From NCBI GenBank assembly GCA_003223135.1, contig QHXX01000048.1:1-34172 (forward strand): a stretch of 34,172 nt of DNA, in the 5' to 3' direction. This stretch comes from Acidobacteriota bacterium (GTDB lineage: Bacteria; Acidobacteriota; Polarisedimenticolia; Gp22-AA2). The notes under the pieces are model-generated. The model made no database searches. It saw only the letters and a program-made list of their open reading frames with translations, and was not told the DNA's origin. Shown one piece after another: positions 15,201 to 22,449 of the stretch (its first letter is position 1; the number at the start of each line of letters is the position of its first letter). A program made the position numbers and the translations under genes.

Positions 15201-16390
15201 CGGCTTTCGTTCGCCTCGAGGCGCTGCCGCTGACGCCCAGCGGGAAGATCGATCGCCGGGCCCTCCCGGATCCCGAAGAAGCCCGGCCGGTGGACGAGCG
15301 CGCCTTCGAGGATCCGCGCGACGGTCTCGAGGTCCGGTTGGCGCGCCTCTTCGAGCGCGTGCTCGGGACGAGTCCCATCAGCATGGGGGACCACTTCTTC
15401 GACCTCGGGGGGCATTCGCTCCTGGCCGTGCGTCTGTTCGCCGAGATCGAGGCGACCTTCGGCCTTCGGATCCCTCTCGCCACCCTCTTCACGGCGCCGA
15501 CCGTGGCGCAGCTCGCCGAGGTCCTCCGCGACAAAGGGGCATCGGCCCAGTGGTCGTCGCTCGTGCCCCTTCAACCCGGCGGCCGTCTCAGACCCTTCTT
15601 CGGCGTTCACGGACATTCAGGTGAAGTCCTGTTCTATCGCGACCTCTGCCGCCGTCTCGGGCCGGACCAGCCGTTCTTCGCGCTCCAGTCGCAGGGCTTC
15701 AACGGCAAGCCGCCGCATCGCGCCGTCGAGGCGATGGCGGCCCACTACCTCGACGAGATTCGCACGGTGCAGCCCCGTGGCCCCTACTTTCTCGGCGGCT
15801 ACTGCCTGGGGGCGATCGTGGCCTTCGAGATGGCGCAGCAGCTCCTGGCCCGCGGCGAGGAGGTGGCCCTGCTCGCCCTCTTCGTGGGCTACGGCCCGGA
15901 TCTCCGCGGCTTGTCCGGTCGCGCGCACCACCTGGGGGCGCGGCTGTCGTTTCACCTGGGACGGGCACGGTCTCTCTCGGGCAGGGACAGACGCACCTAC
16001 CTCGTGCGTAAGGGTCGCGACGTCGCGCTCGGCCTGTCGCGATCCGCCCGATCCTTCTTATGGAGGCGGGCGTACGGACTTCTCGAGGGTGTTCCCTATC
16101 TTCCGTCCCGGTTGTTCCGGGACGTGGAGGAGATGAACCTCTACGCCGCCCGATCCTACGTCCCGAGGATGTACCCGGGGACCATGATCGTTTACCTGAG
16201 CGGCGAGACGCTACCCGGGCTCTGCCTCGTGCCGAAACGGGATCTGGACGGCCTCGAGGCGCGGGAGATGGAGGTGGTCCCGGTCCCCGGCGGCACGCAC
16301 ACGATGATGCAGGAGCCTCATGTCGCCGTCCTGGGCGCCCTCCTGAAGGCCCGCCTCCAAACCTGGGTTACTGCAGCGTCCCGGTCGTGA
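12248..16390 (+). CDS. NRPS C-A-T-TE module, terminal
   Basis: A 1380-residue terminating module. The condensation domain (about 40-470) shows SAGQHQIWL, RRHEAWRTT, FFLNTLVLRT and RDSSRNPL, but its HHxxxDG motif reads HQMIFDG, so the second, normally catalytic, His is Gln182. The adenylation domain (about 515-1030) has YTSGSAGRPKG, NGFGPTE and SGKIDR; my by-eye specificity code is D-A-M-H-I-L-G-V-S-K, with no match I recognise. The thiolation Ser is S1057 (LGGHS). The thioesterase (about 1145-1380) has GYCLG with Cys1186 in place of Ser, Val1213 where the triad Asp sits (27 residues later, as in SrfTE), and His1351 in GGTHTMM. The start has no clear ribosome binding site and lies 16 nt after the P450 stop. 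It probably condenses the oxidised starter with one amino acid and releases a dipeptide. Confidence 0.93.
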   Translation: MSIESQPAVPDAPLSEQKRRLLEKYLRGDVPSSPGAHDLIPRRPAGLAAPLSAGQHQIWLHSQMAPGLPLYNEPLTVHRIGPLDVAALEWSLCEILRRHEAWRTTVAVVGGEPVQVVQAVPRVALPVVDLRSLPETEREPEALRLATEDARRPIDLVRGPLARFRLIRLRDEEHRLYITLHQMIFDGVSMYSVFLPELTALYEARVGGRPSPLREPSVQYGDFALWQVRRLREAASSSALDYWRRQLEGAPALLELAGDRPRPPVQSFRGDQPTFALPKTLSEQLKALSRREETTLFMTLLASFNVLLYRYTGQEDILVGTVTTRRGRPELERLLGFFLNTLVLRTRLSEDLSFRELLRNVRETTLEALSRGDVPIEEVVKSLQPDRDSSRNPLFQVMFILEPPLPPPRPGWNLTQMDVDTGISRFDLYLEADDRPQGIIGRVRYSTDLFERATIDRLLQRFEVLLEGIVADPGQRVAALPVLTPLERSGALRPGDAAEPDRPVVSFTREAIEQSIVQRFARQVEEHPRRIAVREAGREWTYAALDEAADRVAAAMAPTVGEEGARIALLLDHDAVMIAGILGVLKAGGAYVPLDPGHPAERLSHIVADCLARAVLTNERNRSLAQALAGGRMVHRLDEILNRPPGAGRRRVVSPDDAAYLLYTSGSAGRPKGVLQNQRNVLHFIQAYSTNLRLSADDRLTLLSSYSVDAAVMDIFGALLNGATLCPIDIREAGLVGLRVRLRRDGVTVYHSTPTVFRHLTGASAGEELAPSLRLIVLGGEEVRREDVEAYRRSTPGHCLFVNGFGPTESTVSLQHFVDKATRIERASVPVGRAVVDTEVLLLSPRGEPGQIHGEIAIRSRHLALGYWRRPLQTRAVFLPDPEGGERRIYRTGDMGRLLVDGCIEFAGRRDSQVKIRGFRIEMGEIEDVLARHPDVREAAVAVRDHSSGERRLIAYWVARAEPAPEDAALRRYLRGKLPDSMMPSAFVRLEALPLTPSGKIDRRALPDPEEARPVDERAFEDPRDGLEVRLARLFERVLGTSPISMGDHFFDLGGHSLLAVRLFAEIEATFGLRIPLATLFTAPTVAQLAEVLRDKGASAQWSSLVPLQPGGRLRPFFGVHGHSGEVLFYRDLCRRLGPDQPFFALQSQGFNGKPPHRAVEAMAAHYLDEIRTVQPRGPYFLGGYCLGAIVAFEMAQQLLARGEEVALLALFVGYGPDLRGLSGRAHHLGARLSFHLGRARSLSGRDRRTYLVRKGRDVALGLSRSARSFLWRRAYGLLEGVPYLPSRLFRDVEEMNLYAARSYVPRMYPGTMIVYLSGETLPGLCLVPKRDLDGLEAREMEVVPVPGGTHTMMQEPHVAVLGALLKARLQTWVTAASRS

Positions 16391-18818
16391 GCGTGACACC
16401 GGCGTCGGCGAAGCTCGCGGCGATGCCCCTGCCGCCGTAGACGGTCCGTGACGCGGATGCGACGGCGGCGGTCTCCCTGGCCAGGATCGAGATCCGGCTC
16501 CCGGCGGGCAGCGTGATCGCGGGGATCTGCATCGTGTACGTCCCCGCGACCGGCTGTGGCCCGACGTTGCAGACGCGCGTGCCGCCGACCGTGTTGCACA
16601 CGGTCCACTCGCCGGACGCGACGGCTAGGAGCAGGTCGCCGTTGGCGTCGATGGCGTCGATCTCGACGCCGAGCCTCGGGTTGAAGCCCGTCTGCCACAC
16701 CGGCTGCGCCGGGTCGGTCAGGTAGAACTTCAGGCTGAGGGGTCCGCCCACGGTCAGAGGCGCCGTAAGCGGGGCGGAGGTGAATTCCGCCGGCACATCG
16801 GCGCCATAGTTGACCGCGTAGCCCATGCTGCCGGTCTGGCATGTGCCCGCGCCCTGCGCCGTCGCGAGCCCCCCCACGGGCGCGCCGGTCTGCTGATTGC
16901 AGCCCTCGGCAGACGTCAAGAGGCCCGCCGGACCGGGCTGCAAGAAATACGTGACCGATCCCGTCGGCGTGAACACCGGTAGCGTCGGTCTCACACGTAC
17001 CTGAGGCACGAGCTGGGCGACCGTGAGCGTCACGCGGATTCCCATGATCGTGTCCTGGTCCTGCGCCCCGAGGTCGCCACGCACGTTGATCGTCCACGTC
17101 CCGTAAGCGTAGGTGCCCTGCGTCAGGTCCACGAAGAACTGTGACGTGCCGGCGCTCGACGACGCCGTGCTCTCCGCCACGGTCGCACCCGCCGCGTCGA
17201 CCAGAGTGAGGTGGTAGTCGAATTCGTTGATCCCCACATAGCTCAGGGACGGATACGACACGAGGGCCTTGATGGCCTTGGTCGTGGAGGCGACCTGGAG
17301 GCCGTAAGTGCGGTCGTCGGGAACGCCGCCCACGGTGGCCGGCGCGGCGAGGAACGTCCAGTAGTCCGTGCTCACGATGCTGTAGTCGCGGTCGCCCAGG
17401 ACACGCAGGTCCGCCGCCTGCTGCAGGCGCGCGAGCACCTTCTCCCTGCTGTAGCGGTGTCGCCCCACGAGATCGACTGCGGCCTTCGCGTCGACGTAGC
17501 CGTATCCCGACTGCCAGAACGGCTGCACGCGCGTCGTGTCGGACGTGTCCGGCATCAGGCTGGCGGTGACCTGGAGGACCGACTTGACCTCGTCGGGGGT
17601 GAGCGCCGGCCGCTTCTGCAGCATGAGCGCGACGACGCCGGCGACGTGCGGGCAGGCCATGCTGGTGCCCGAGGCCGAGGCCGTCCCGCCGGGGAGCGAG
17701 GTCACCAGGACGCCGGTCGTCCCGGTCGAGACGATGTCGACGCCGGGCGCCGTGACGGAGGGATGGTACAGCCCGATCCTGTCGCCGCTGAACGAGAGAT
17801 GCTTCTCATCGCCCGCCGGCAGCGGGCCGAGCGTGGAATCGTCGAACTCGATGCCGCCCGAGGAGAACGACGCGCGCTGGTGGTTGAGCGTTCCGGCGCC
17901 GGCCGAGATGACCCATGGCGCCACGGAGTACGGGTTGATGGCCATCTCCGTGGTCTCGTTGCCCGCGGCGAAGACGACGACGATCCCCGCGTCGTGGGCG
18001 GCCCTGGTCGCCTGGTTGACCGGCTCGTCGGGGTCGAACAGGCGGAACGAGGAGCCCCAGGAGTTATTCGCCACGCGAATCCGCCAGTCGGCGCGGTGGG
18101 TGAGCATGTCGTCGTAGGCGGCGAGGATGCTGAAGATGAACACCACGTCCCCCGTGCCGTACCCGATCAGATCCGCGCCCGGCGCGACGCCGAGGACCTG
18201 GCCGTCGGTGTTGTCGGCCGCCACGATCCCGGCGACGTGCGTGCCGTGGCCGCTCGAGGTGTCGCTGTTGTTGTAGGGACCCTGGTCGACGGGGATGGCC
18301 AGGGGCGCAGTCGACACGCCCACCGCCGAGCCGTCGACGATCTTCACGTTGTGCGTGACGCGGTTCCTGAGGTCGGGGTGCGTAGCATCGATCCCGCTGT
18401 CCACGATGGCGACGCCCACGCCGGCTCCGTCGATCCCGAGCGCCTGCACCTCGTTCACGCGCATCGCGGTGTCCGAGGCGATCGAATAGAGCCGCAGCCG
18501 CTCGTTGGGGTAGACATCGGCGGCGAGGCTGCGGCTCACCGCTTCGACCATCGCCGACTTCGGACCACGCACCAGGGCGAGGGGCAGACTCTGGAATCCC
18601 TGCACGCGGAGTCCGAGCCCCCTCAGGCCGTCGAGTTGGGACGAGGGCGGCATGACGCCGCCAAAGGTCGCGATCCCGTCGACGGAGCCGTCCGGGTTAG
18701 CGGGTGCCGTGGCGAGGAGCGTGAGCCCCTTCTGGGTCCCATCGATGCTCGCCAGGGCGGCACCGCTGAACAGGCATCCGAGCACCAGGCCAATGGCCAG
18801 AGCCATCCGCTTCAACAT
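16368..18818 (-). CDS. Secreted subtilisin-family (S8) serine protease
   Basis: An 816-residue exported endopeptidase. The start at 18818 is set by GGAGG 8 nt upstream and the signal peptide (MLKRMALAIGLVLGCLFSG). A 37-codon longer reading lacks these. After a prodomain (about 25-115) the catalytic domain has D140 (AIVDSGIDATHPDL), H191 (GHGTHVAG), the oxyanion Asn N287 (AAGNETT) and S386 (ASGTSMACPHVAG), so it is complete. Residues of about 470-816 are beta-rich; the part near 590-640 (GTYAYGTWTINVRGD) resembles the proprotein-convertase P domain, and the rest looks like an extracellular binding region. The last 23 nt overlap, in opposite orientation, the end of the NRPS gene. Unlike the S8 gene at 1784, nothing is missing here. 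Confidence 0.9.
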   Translation of the reverse strand: MLKRMALAIGLVLGCLFSGAALASIDGTQKGLTLLATAPANPDGSVDGIATFGGVMPPSSQLDGLRGLGLRVQGFQSLPLALVRGPKSAMVEAVSRSLAADVYPNERLRLYSIASDTAMRVNEVQALGIDGAGVGVAIVDSGIDATHPDLRNRVTHNVKIVDGSAVGVSTAPLAIPVDQGPYNNSDTSSGHGTHVAGIVAADNTDGQVLGVAPGADLIGYGTGDVVFIFSILAAYDDMLTHRADWRIRVANNSWGSSFRLFDPDEPVNQATRAAHDAGIVVVFAAGNETTEMAINPYSVAPWVISAGAGTLNHQRASFSSGGIEFDDSTLGPLPAGDEKHLSFSGDRIGLYHPSVTAPGVDIVSTGTTGVLVTSLPGGTASASGTSMACPHVAGVVALMLQKRPALTPDEVKSVLQVTASLMPDTSDTTRVQPFWQSGYGYVDAKAAVDLVGRHRYSREKVLARLQQAADLRVLGDRDYSIVSTDYWTFLAAPATVGGVPDDRTYGLQVASTTKAIKALVSYPSLSYVGINEFDYHLTLVDAAGATVAESTASSSAGTSQFFVDLTQGTYAYGTWTINVRGDLGAQDQDTIMGIRVTLTVAQLVPQVRVRPTLPVFTPTGSVTYFLQPGPAGLLTSAEGCNQQTGAPVGGLATAQGAGTCQTGSMGYAVNYGADVPAEFTSAPLTAPLTVGGPLSLKFYLTDPAQPVWQTGFNPRLGVEIDAIDANGDLLLAVASGEWTVCNTVGGTRVCNVGPQPVAGTYTMQIPAITLPAGSRISILARETAAVASASRTVYGGRGIAASFADAGVTLTTGTLQ

Positions 18819-19139
18819 GTCACTGACCTCCAATCGCCTCATCAGCCCCCGAACCGAGGCGGGTTGATCACGCCCGCCGACCTCTGCGCGCCCGCGGCGG
18901 CAGGGCCGGCTCCGCGACGTTAGAGTCACCGACTCATCGTCGGACGGGAAGCTACGGCTGGGTGGTTGAAGAATTCTTGAATGGCGAAGGAAGGGGTTCT
19001 TCTCCCTTGCGCTTCATCGGGAGCAACCCCCTTGCGGAGAACACGTTAGAAGTGAGTCCGCGCCCGGGCCTCTCAGCCCGGGCGGAAGGATGTCTAGGGG
19101 AAGGCGCGCGTGATGTCGGGAGGCGCTCTTCGCCGCGCC
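18819..19139. other. Intergenic region, 321 nt
   Basis: Between the OmpA-family gene and the downstream S8 protease, both on the minus strand. It contains the hairpin at 19061-19084, an AT-rich palindrome AAGAATTCTT (18969-18978) in otherwise GC-rich DNA, and a small palindrome GAGTC-ACC-GACTC (18923-18935) about 105 nt upstream of the protease start. These could be promoter or operator elements, but no consensus hexamers are clear. No gene seen. Confidence 0.4.
19061..19084 (-). terminator. Hairpin 3' of the OmpA-family gene
   Basis: CGCCCGGGC (19061-19069), a 6-nt loop, GCCCGGGCG (19076-19084): a perfect 9-bp stem 55 nt past the stop of the minus-strand OmpA-family gene. There is no long T run, so it is a possible terminator only. 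Its GGGC-TGAGA stem/loop top matches the hairpin at 4874-4892. Confidence 0.45.
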
Positions 19140-19937
19140 CTAGTCCTCGACCACCACCGGCCTCAGTCGGATCTCGATGCGGCGATTCTTGGACCGTCCT
19201 TCCGGCGTGTCGTTGGGGGCGACGGGCCGGGTGTCGGCCATCGACGCCGCCAGAAGGCGGCTGGTGGCGAGACCGGATTCGGCGAACAGCCGCACGACGC
19301 TCGCGGCGCGCGCCCCCGCCAACTCCCAGTTGGTCGGGTAACGGTTGACGAGTCCGCCGCCGATGGGCTTGTTGTCGGTGTGGCCGGTGACCACGACCTG
19401 ATACTTCGTCTGTTTGAGCTGCTCCGCCACGCGCTGCAGGACCTCGCTCCCGCTCTTGTCGAGGGCGGCCGAGCCGGAGGCAAACAGGATCTCCTGGGCC
19501 ACGTTGACGCTCAAACCGTCGCGCAGCTGCTGCACCTGGATCTGGCCGTTCTCCAGCTCCTTTTTCAGGCTCCCGAGCAGACCGTCATAGGTGGCCTTGA
19601 GCTGCCGGGCCTCCTCCTCGTGCTGCTGCACCTGCGAACCGAGGGTCTTCTCCTGTTCCTGGAGCTGGGCCAGACGCTGCTCAAGGGCTTCCTTTTCGGA
19701 GGCCAGAGCGGTCTTTTCCTGAGTCAGGGCATCGCCCTTCTGGTTGGCGGTATTGACTTCTCCCTGGAGGGCCTGGTTGCGGCCGGCCAGAGCGTCGCGC
19801 TCCTGCTCCAGCGACCTGTACTTGCCGCTCGACACGCATCCGGACGACAGCGCGAAGACGCCCCCGAGCAGCAACGCGGCCGCCGCGATCATGGTGTGCA
19901 CGCGACGACGCGAATACACGCATGGCCTCTGCATCAT
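19140..19937 (-). CDS. OmpA-family lipoprotein with coiled coil (peptidoglycan-associated)
   Basis: A 265-residue predicted lipoprotein. GGAGG lies just upstream of the tandem ATGs at 19937. The N-terminus is hydrophobic and ends in a lipobox with lipidated Cys C34 (LSSGC). Residues of about 40-135 are Gln/Glu/Leu-rich with heptad character, a long coiled coil. Residues of about 143-262 form an OmpA/Pal/MotB-type domain with ILFASGSAALDKSG, TGHTDNKP (D187 contacts diaminopimelate in this family) and NWELAGARAASVV. It would span from a membrane to the cell wall. Whether it is a Pal-like, MotB-like or other tether cannot be told; no tol or mot genes are nearby. Confidence 0.9.
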   Translation of the reverse strand: MMQRPCVYSRRRVHTMIAAAALLLGGVFALSSGCVSSGKYRSLEQERDALAGRNQALQGEVNTANQKGDALTQEKTALASEKEALEQRLAQLQEQEKTLGSQVQQHEEEARQLKATYDGLLGSLKKELENGQIQVQQLRDGLSVNVAQEILFASGSAALDKSGSEVLQRVAEQLKQTKYQVVVTGHTDNKPIGGGLVNRYPTNWELAGARAASVVRLFAESGLATSRLLAASMADTRPVAPNDTPEGRSKNRRIEIRLRPVVVED

Positions 19938-20107
19938 GTCATCCTCCCTGGCGTCGCGGCCCGGCGCGCTCCCCTGCCCGCGCCCGTGACCCGAAGCCCG
20001 GCAAGTTTACGCAAGCCAATGCACCGGTTGCAAGTCGCCTCCGGGATCTCCCTCTGACCGTTTCGGGTATCCACCGTATGGCGAGGACCCGGGTATGGAG
20101 GCAGCGT

Positions 20108-20863
20108 ATGCCCGGGAGCGCTTACGAAGACGGCTGGGCCATCCCGCTGGCCGGTTCGCGTCCCTCGTGGTTCACGGTGGCGCTCGAGGAGCAGGTGCTG
20201 GCCGCGGGCGGTACACCTGTCGCCGCGCCCACGGACGCGCCGCTGCCAAGCGAGGTCGGCATACGGCCCGGGTCGTGGATGATCGCGCCGTACGGCTGCA
20301 CGATGAATTTCATTTTCACCAAGAGCGGAGCCTATGGCATCGGCACGGCCGGACACTGCGTGGACAAGACCGGCCAGCACGTGATTCTTCTGACGCTCGC
20401 CCCCGGAACGAGCAACCCCGTCCTCGTGGACATCGGCACGGTCGTCGTCCACCGAAACGCCGGGATCGGCAACGACTTCGCCCTCGTCTCGATCAACCCT
20501 GTGCTCTACCCCTGGGTCAGCGGAACGACCGCCCTCGTCGGCGGCCCGTGCGGGGCGTACGCCGGCGCGGGCCCCGAGACGGTCGCCCACTACGGTCACG
20601 GCCTGGCGCTCGGCACCGGTGGCACGCCGCGTGTGGGGGTGGCGCTGACCTGGAACGCCGACTCCTACGGCTGGGATGGCGCCGCAATCTTCGGAGACTC
20701 CGGGAGCCCGGTGCGCGTCACCGATCTCGAGGCCGCGGGCAACCTGACGCACCTGGTCGTGGACACGAAATGGCTCCCGAGCTTCATCGCCGGGACGCGC
20801 ATCGGCAAGATACTCCAGATCGCCAGCGGCTGGTCCCTCGTGAACAGCCCCCTGTGCCCGTGA
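20108..20863 (+). CDS. Trypsin-like (S1-type) serine protease
   Basis: A 251-residue chymotrypsin-fold protease. The start at 20108 is chosen for GGAGG 6 nt upstream; an ATG at 20078 and a longer frame from 19922 have weaker support. The catalytic residues are H83 (GTAGHCVD), D123 (GNDFALVSI) and S198 (FGDSGSPV), all intact, so activity is expected. Four Cys are visible (64, 84, 148 and 250). No start gives a recognisable signal peptide, which is odd for this family and suggests a leaderless or N-terminally damaged gene. It is transcribed towards the Deg pair, with 77 nt between stops. Confidence 0.8.
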   Translation: MPGSAYEDGWAIPLAGSRPSWFTVALEEQVLAAGGTPVAAPTDAPLPSEVGIRPGSWMIAPYGCTMNFIFTKSGAYGIGTAGHCVDKTGQHVILLTLAPGTSNPVLVDIGTVVVHRNAGIGNDFALVSINPVLYPWVSGTTALVGGPCGAYAGAGPETVAHYGHGLALGTGGTPRVGVALTWNADSYGWDGAAIFGDSGSPVRVTDLEAAGNLTHLVVDTKWLPSFIAGTRIGKILQIASGWSLVNSPLCP

Positions 20864-20940
20864 GGCTCCGGAGCCGGTGACGATCGCGGAATAGCCCTCA
20901 CGATGATCGCCAGGGCCTCGGGCGACGTCGGTGACTTGAC

Positions 20941-22449
20941 TCAGCGGCGCTCCGCGCAGGCATCGCCGAGATCGGGGAGCGGGGTCTCCGGAAGCCGGGT
21001 CCGTTGCGGAATTTGGTACTCGTCCAGGATCTCCCGCGTCGCCTTCTCGAACGTCGCGGCCTCCAGCACGACCTCGGCGCGGACGGGATTCGGCTCGAAG
21101 ACGATCCTGTGGAAGTCTCCGTCGGGATGCTGGAACGCCTCGTCGACGTCGGCGATCGAATCGACGTCGCGACCGTTGATGCGCGCGACCGGGAGGGTCT
21201 CGAGATTGCCGTACCCGAGGTTGTAAGCGGACGGGAGCACATAGGCGAGGAGGATGACCCGGCGCCTCCTGGGCGTCTGGGTCGTCCGGAACAGATCGTA
21301 TCGCGTCATCAGAAACGGAGGAGCCTTCTTCTCCCAGTCTTTTCCCCAGGTCCGCAGGAAATCGCCGTCCAGCTCCCGGAACACGAGGCCACCGGCGATG
21401 ACGTACGGTGGCGCCGCCCCGGAACTGCGCACCGGGATGAGGTCCTGCGCGGCGCGCGCCGGCCGGAGAGTGAGACGGACAGAGACCTTCTTGCCGTCGC
21501 GCCAGACCTCTCCGGGGATGACGTCGCCGGCGTGATGCCCCTCCACCGCGATCTGCGTGAACTTCAGGCGACCGTAGCGCCGGTGCTCGTAGTATCCCGC
21601 CGCGTCGATGGCGTGGCCGTCGAGGCCGAGCAGGATGTCGCGCGGGCGCAGAGCGCCGCACCCTGAGCTGCCCCACGGCACCTGCGTGACCAGCACACCC
21701 CGGGGCTCCCCTTCGAGACCCAGCGAACGGGTCAGCGCCTTATCCCTGTTGACCTGCCAGGACACGTCGAGGCTGGCGAACTCCCGGTAACTCCCCGGCG
21801 CCCGCGCCGCGTCGAGGTACGCCCGCAGGATGTCCACCGGCGTCACCGTGGAGCTCTGTCCGTCCTGGGCGTACGTGAGGCCGATGAGGCGGCCGTCCGC
21901 GAACAGCGGCTCGGACCAGCCGCCGCCGGAGAGATCGGTCTCGACGATCAGGGACGCGTGCTCGAGGGCGCCGAGATAGGTCGTGCCGACTTCGATCCGC
22001 GAGATCCGGCTCGCCGAGACCTCCAGCTGTCCCGAGCGCCAGCGGACGGTGCTCACCTGCCCCTCCGTCGGCATCGAAGGCGCAAGGACGGCGGGCCGCA
22101 GATCGCGGAAGAAGCTGGGGCTGTCGACGGTGAGGAGCGCGAGATTCGCGTCGGGGTCGATGTGAACGATCCGCGCCGGCTCGCGGAGCGGACGCCCGTG
22201 CTTCTCCACCAGGATCACCGTCGCGCCCTCGACGAGGTCCGCGGTCGTCGCGAGAAGGGACCCGTCCAGGACGACGGCCTGCACGATGCGCGTCTCGGGG
22301 GTCTTCTTCTCCCACGGCTTCCACGGGTCGTAATCCTGGGTCGTGACCACGAGCACGACGACCTGCGATTCGTAGGCGAGGCGCGGCGCGGGGGCGGCGA
22401 GCGCCACCACGGCCAGCGCGAAGAGCTGGAGTCGGATGAGCGTCTTCAC
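20941..22449 (-). CDS. Deg/HtrA-like pseudoprotease with PDZ-like domain
   Basis: A 502-residue exported paralogue of the gene upstream. The start is GTG, overlapping the previous stop (GTGA), and a signal peptide follows. The protease-like domain (about 28-215) keeps the fold pattern but not the triad: at the TNAHVV position it reads TTADLV (Asp71 for His), at DLALI it reads NLALL (Asn102 for Asp), and at GNSGGP it reads GGWSEP (Trp178 for Ser). A PDZ-like region follows (about 235-335, with DILLGLDGHAID), then a C-terminal region like that of its neighbour, including a second PDZ-like segment. It is therefore predicted to be non-proteolytic. Tight coupling suggests it forms a complex with, or regulates, the active enzyme. 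Confidence 0.85.
   Translation of the reverse strand: MKTLIRLQLFALAVVALAAPAPRLAYESQVVVLVVTTQDYDPWKPWEKKTPETRIVQAVVLDGSLLATTADLVEGATVILVEKHGRPLREPARIVHIDPDANLALLTVDSPSFFRDLRPAVLAPSMPTEGQVSTVRWRSGQLEVSASRISRIEVGTTYLGALEHASLIVETDLSGGGWSEPLFADGRLIGLTYAQDGQSSTVTPVDILRAYLDAARAPGSYREFASLDVSWQVNRDKALTRSLGLEGEPRGVLVTQVPWGSSGCGALRPRDILLGLDGHAIDAAGYYEHRRYGRLKFTQIAVEGHHAGDVIPGEVWRDGKKVSVRLTLRPARAAQDLIPVRSSGAAPPYVIAGGLVFRELDGDFLRTWGKDWEKKAPPFLMTRYDLFRTTQTPRRRRVILLAYVLPSAYNLGYGNLETLPVARINGRDVDSIADVDEAFQHPDGDFHRIVFEPNPVRAEVVLEAATFEKATREILDEYQIPQRTRLPETPLPDLGDACAERR

Noticed and set aside
17211-18923. Plus-strand open frame of 570 codons opposite the S8 protease at 16368-18818
   Set aside because: Composition of a frame shadow (His/Arg/Asp-rich, no hydrophobic core), while the minus strand carries a full catalytic triad.
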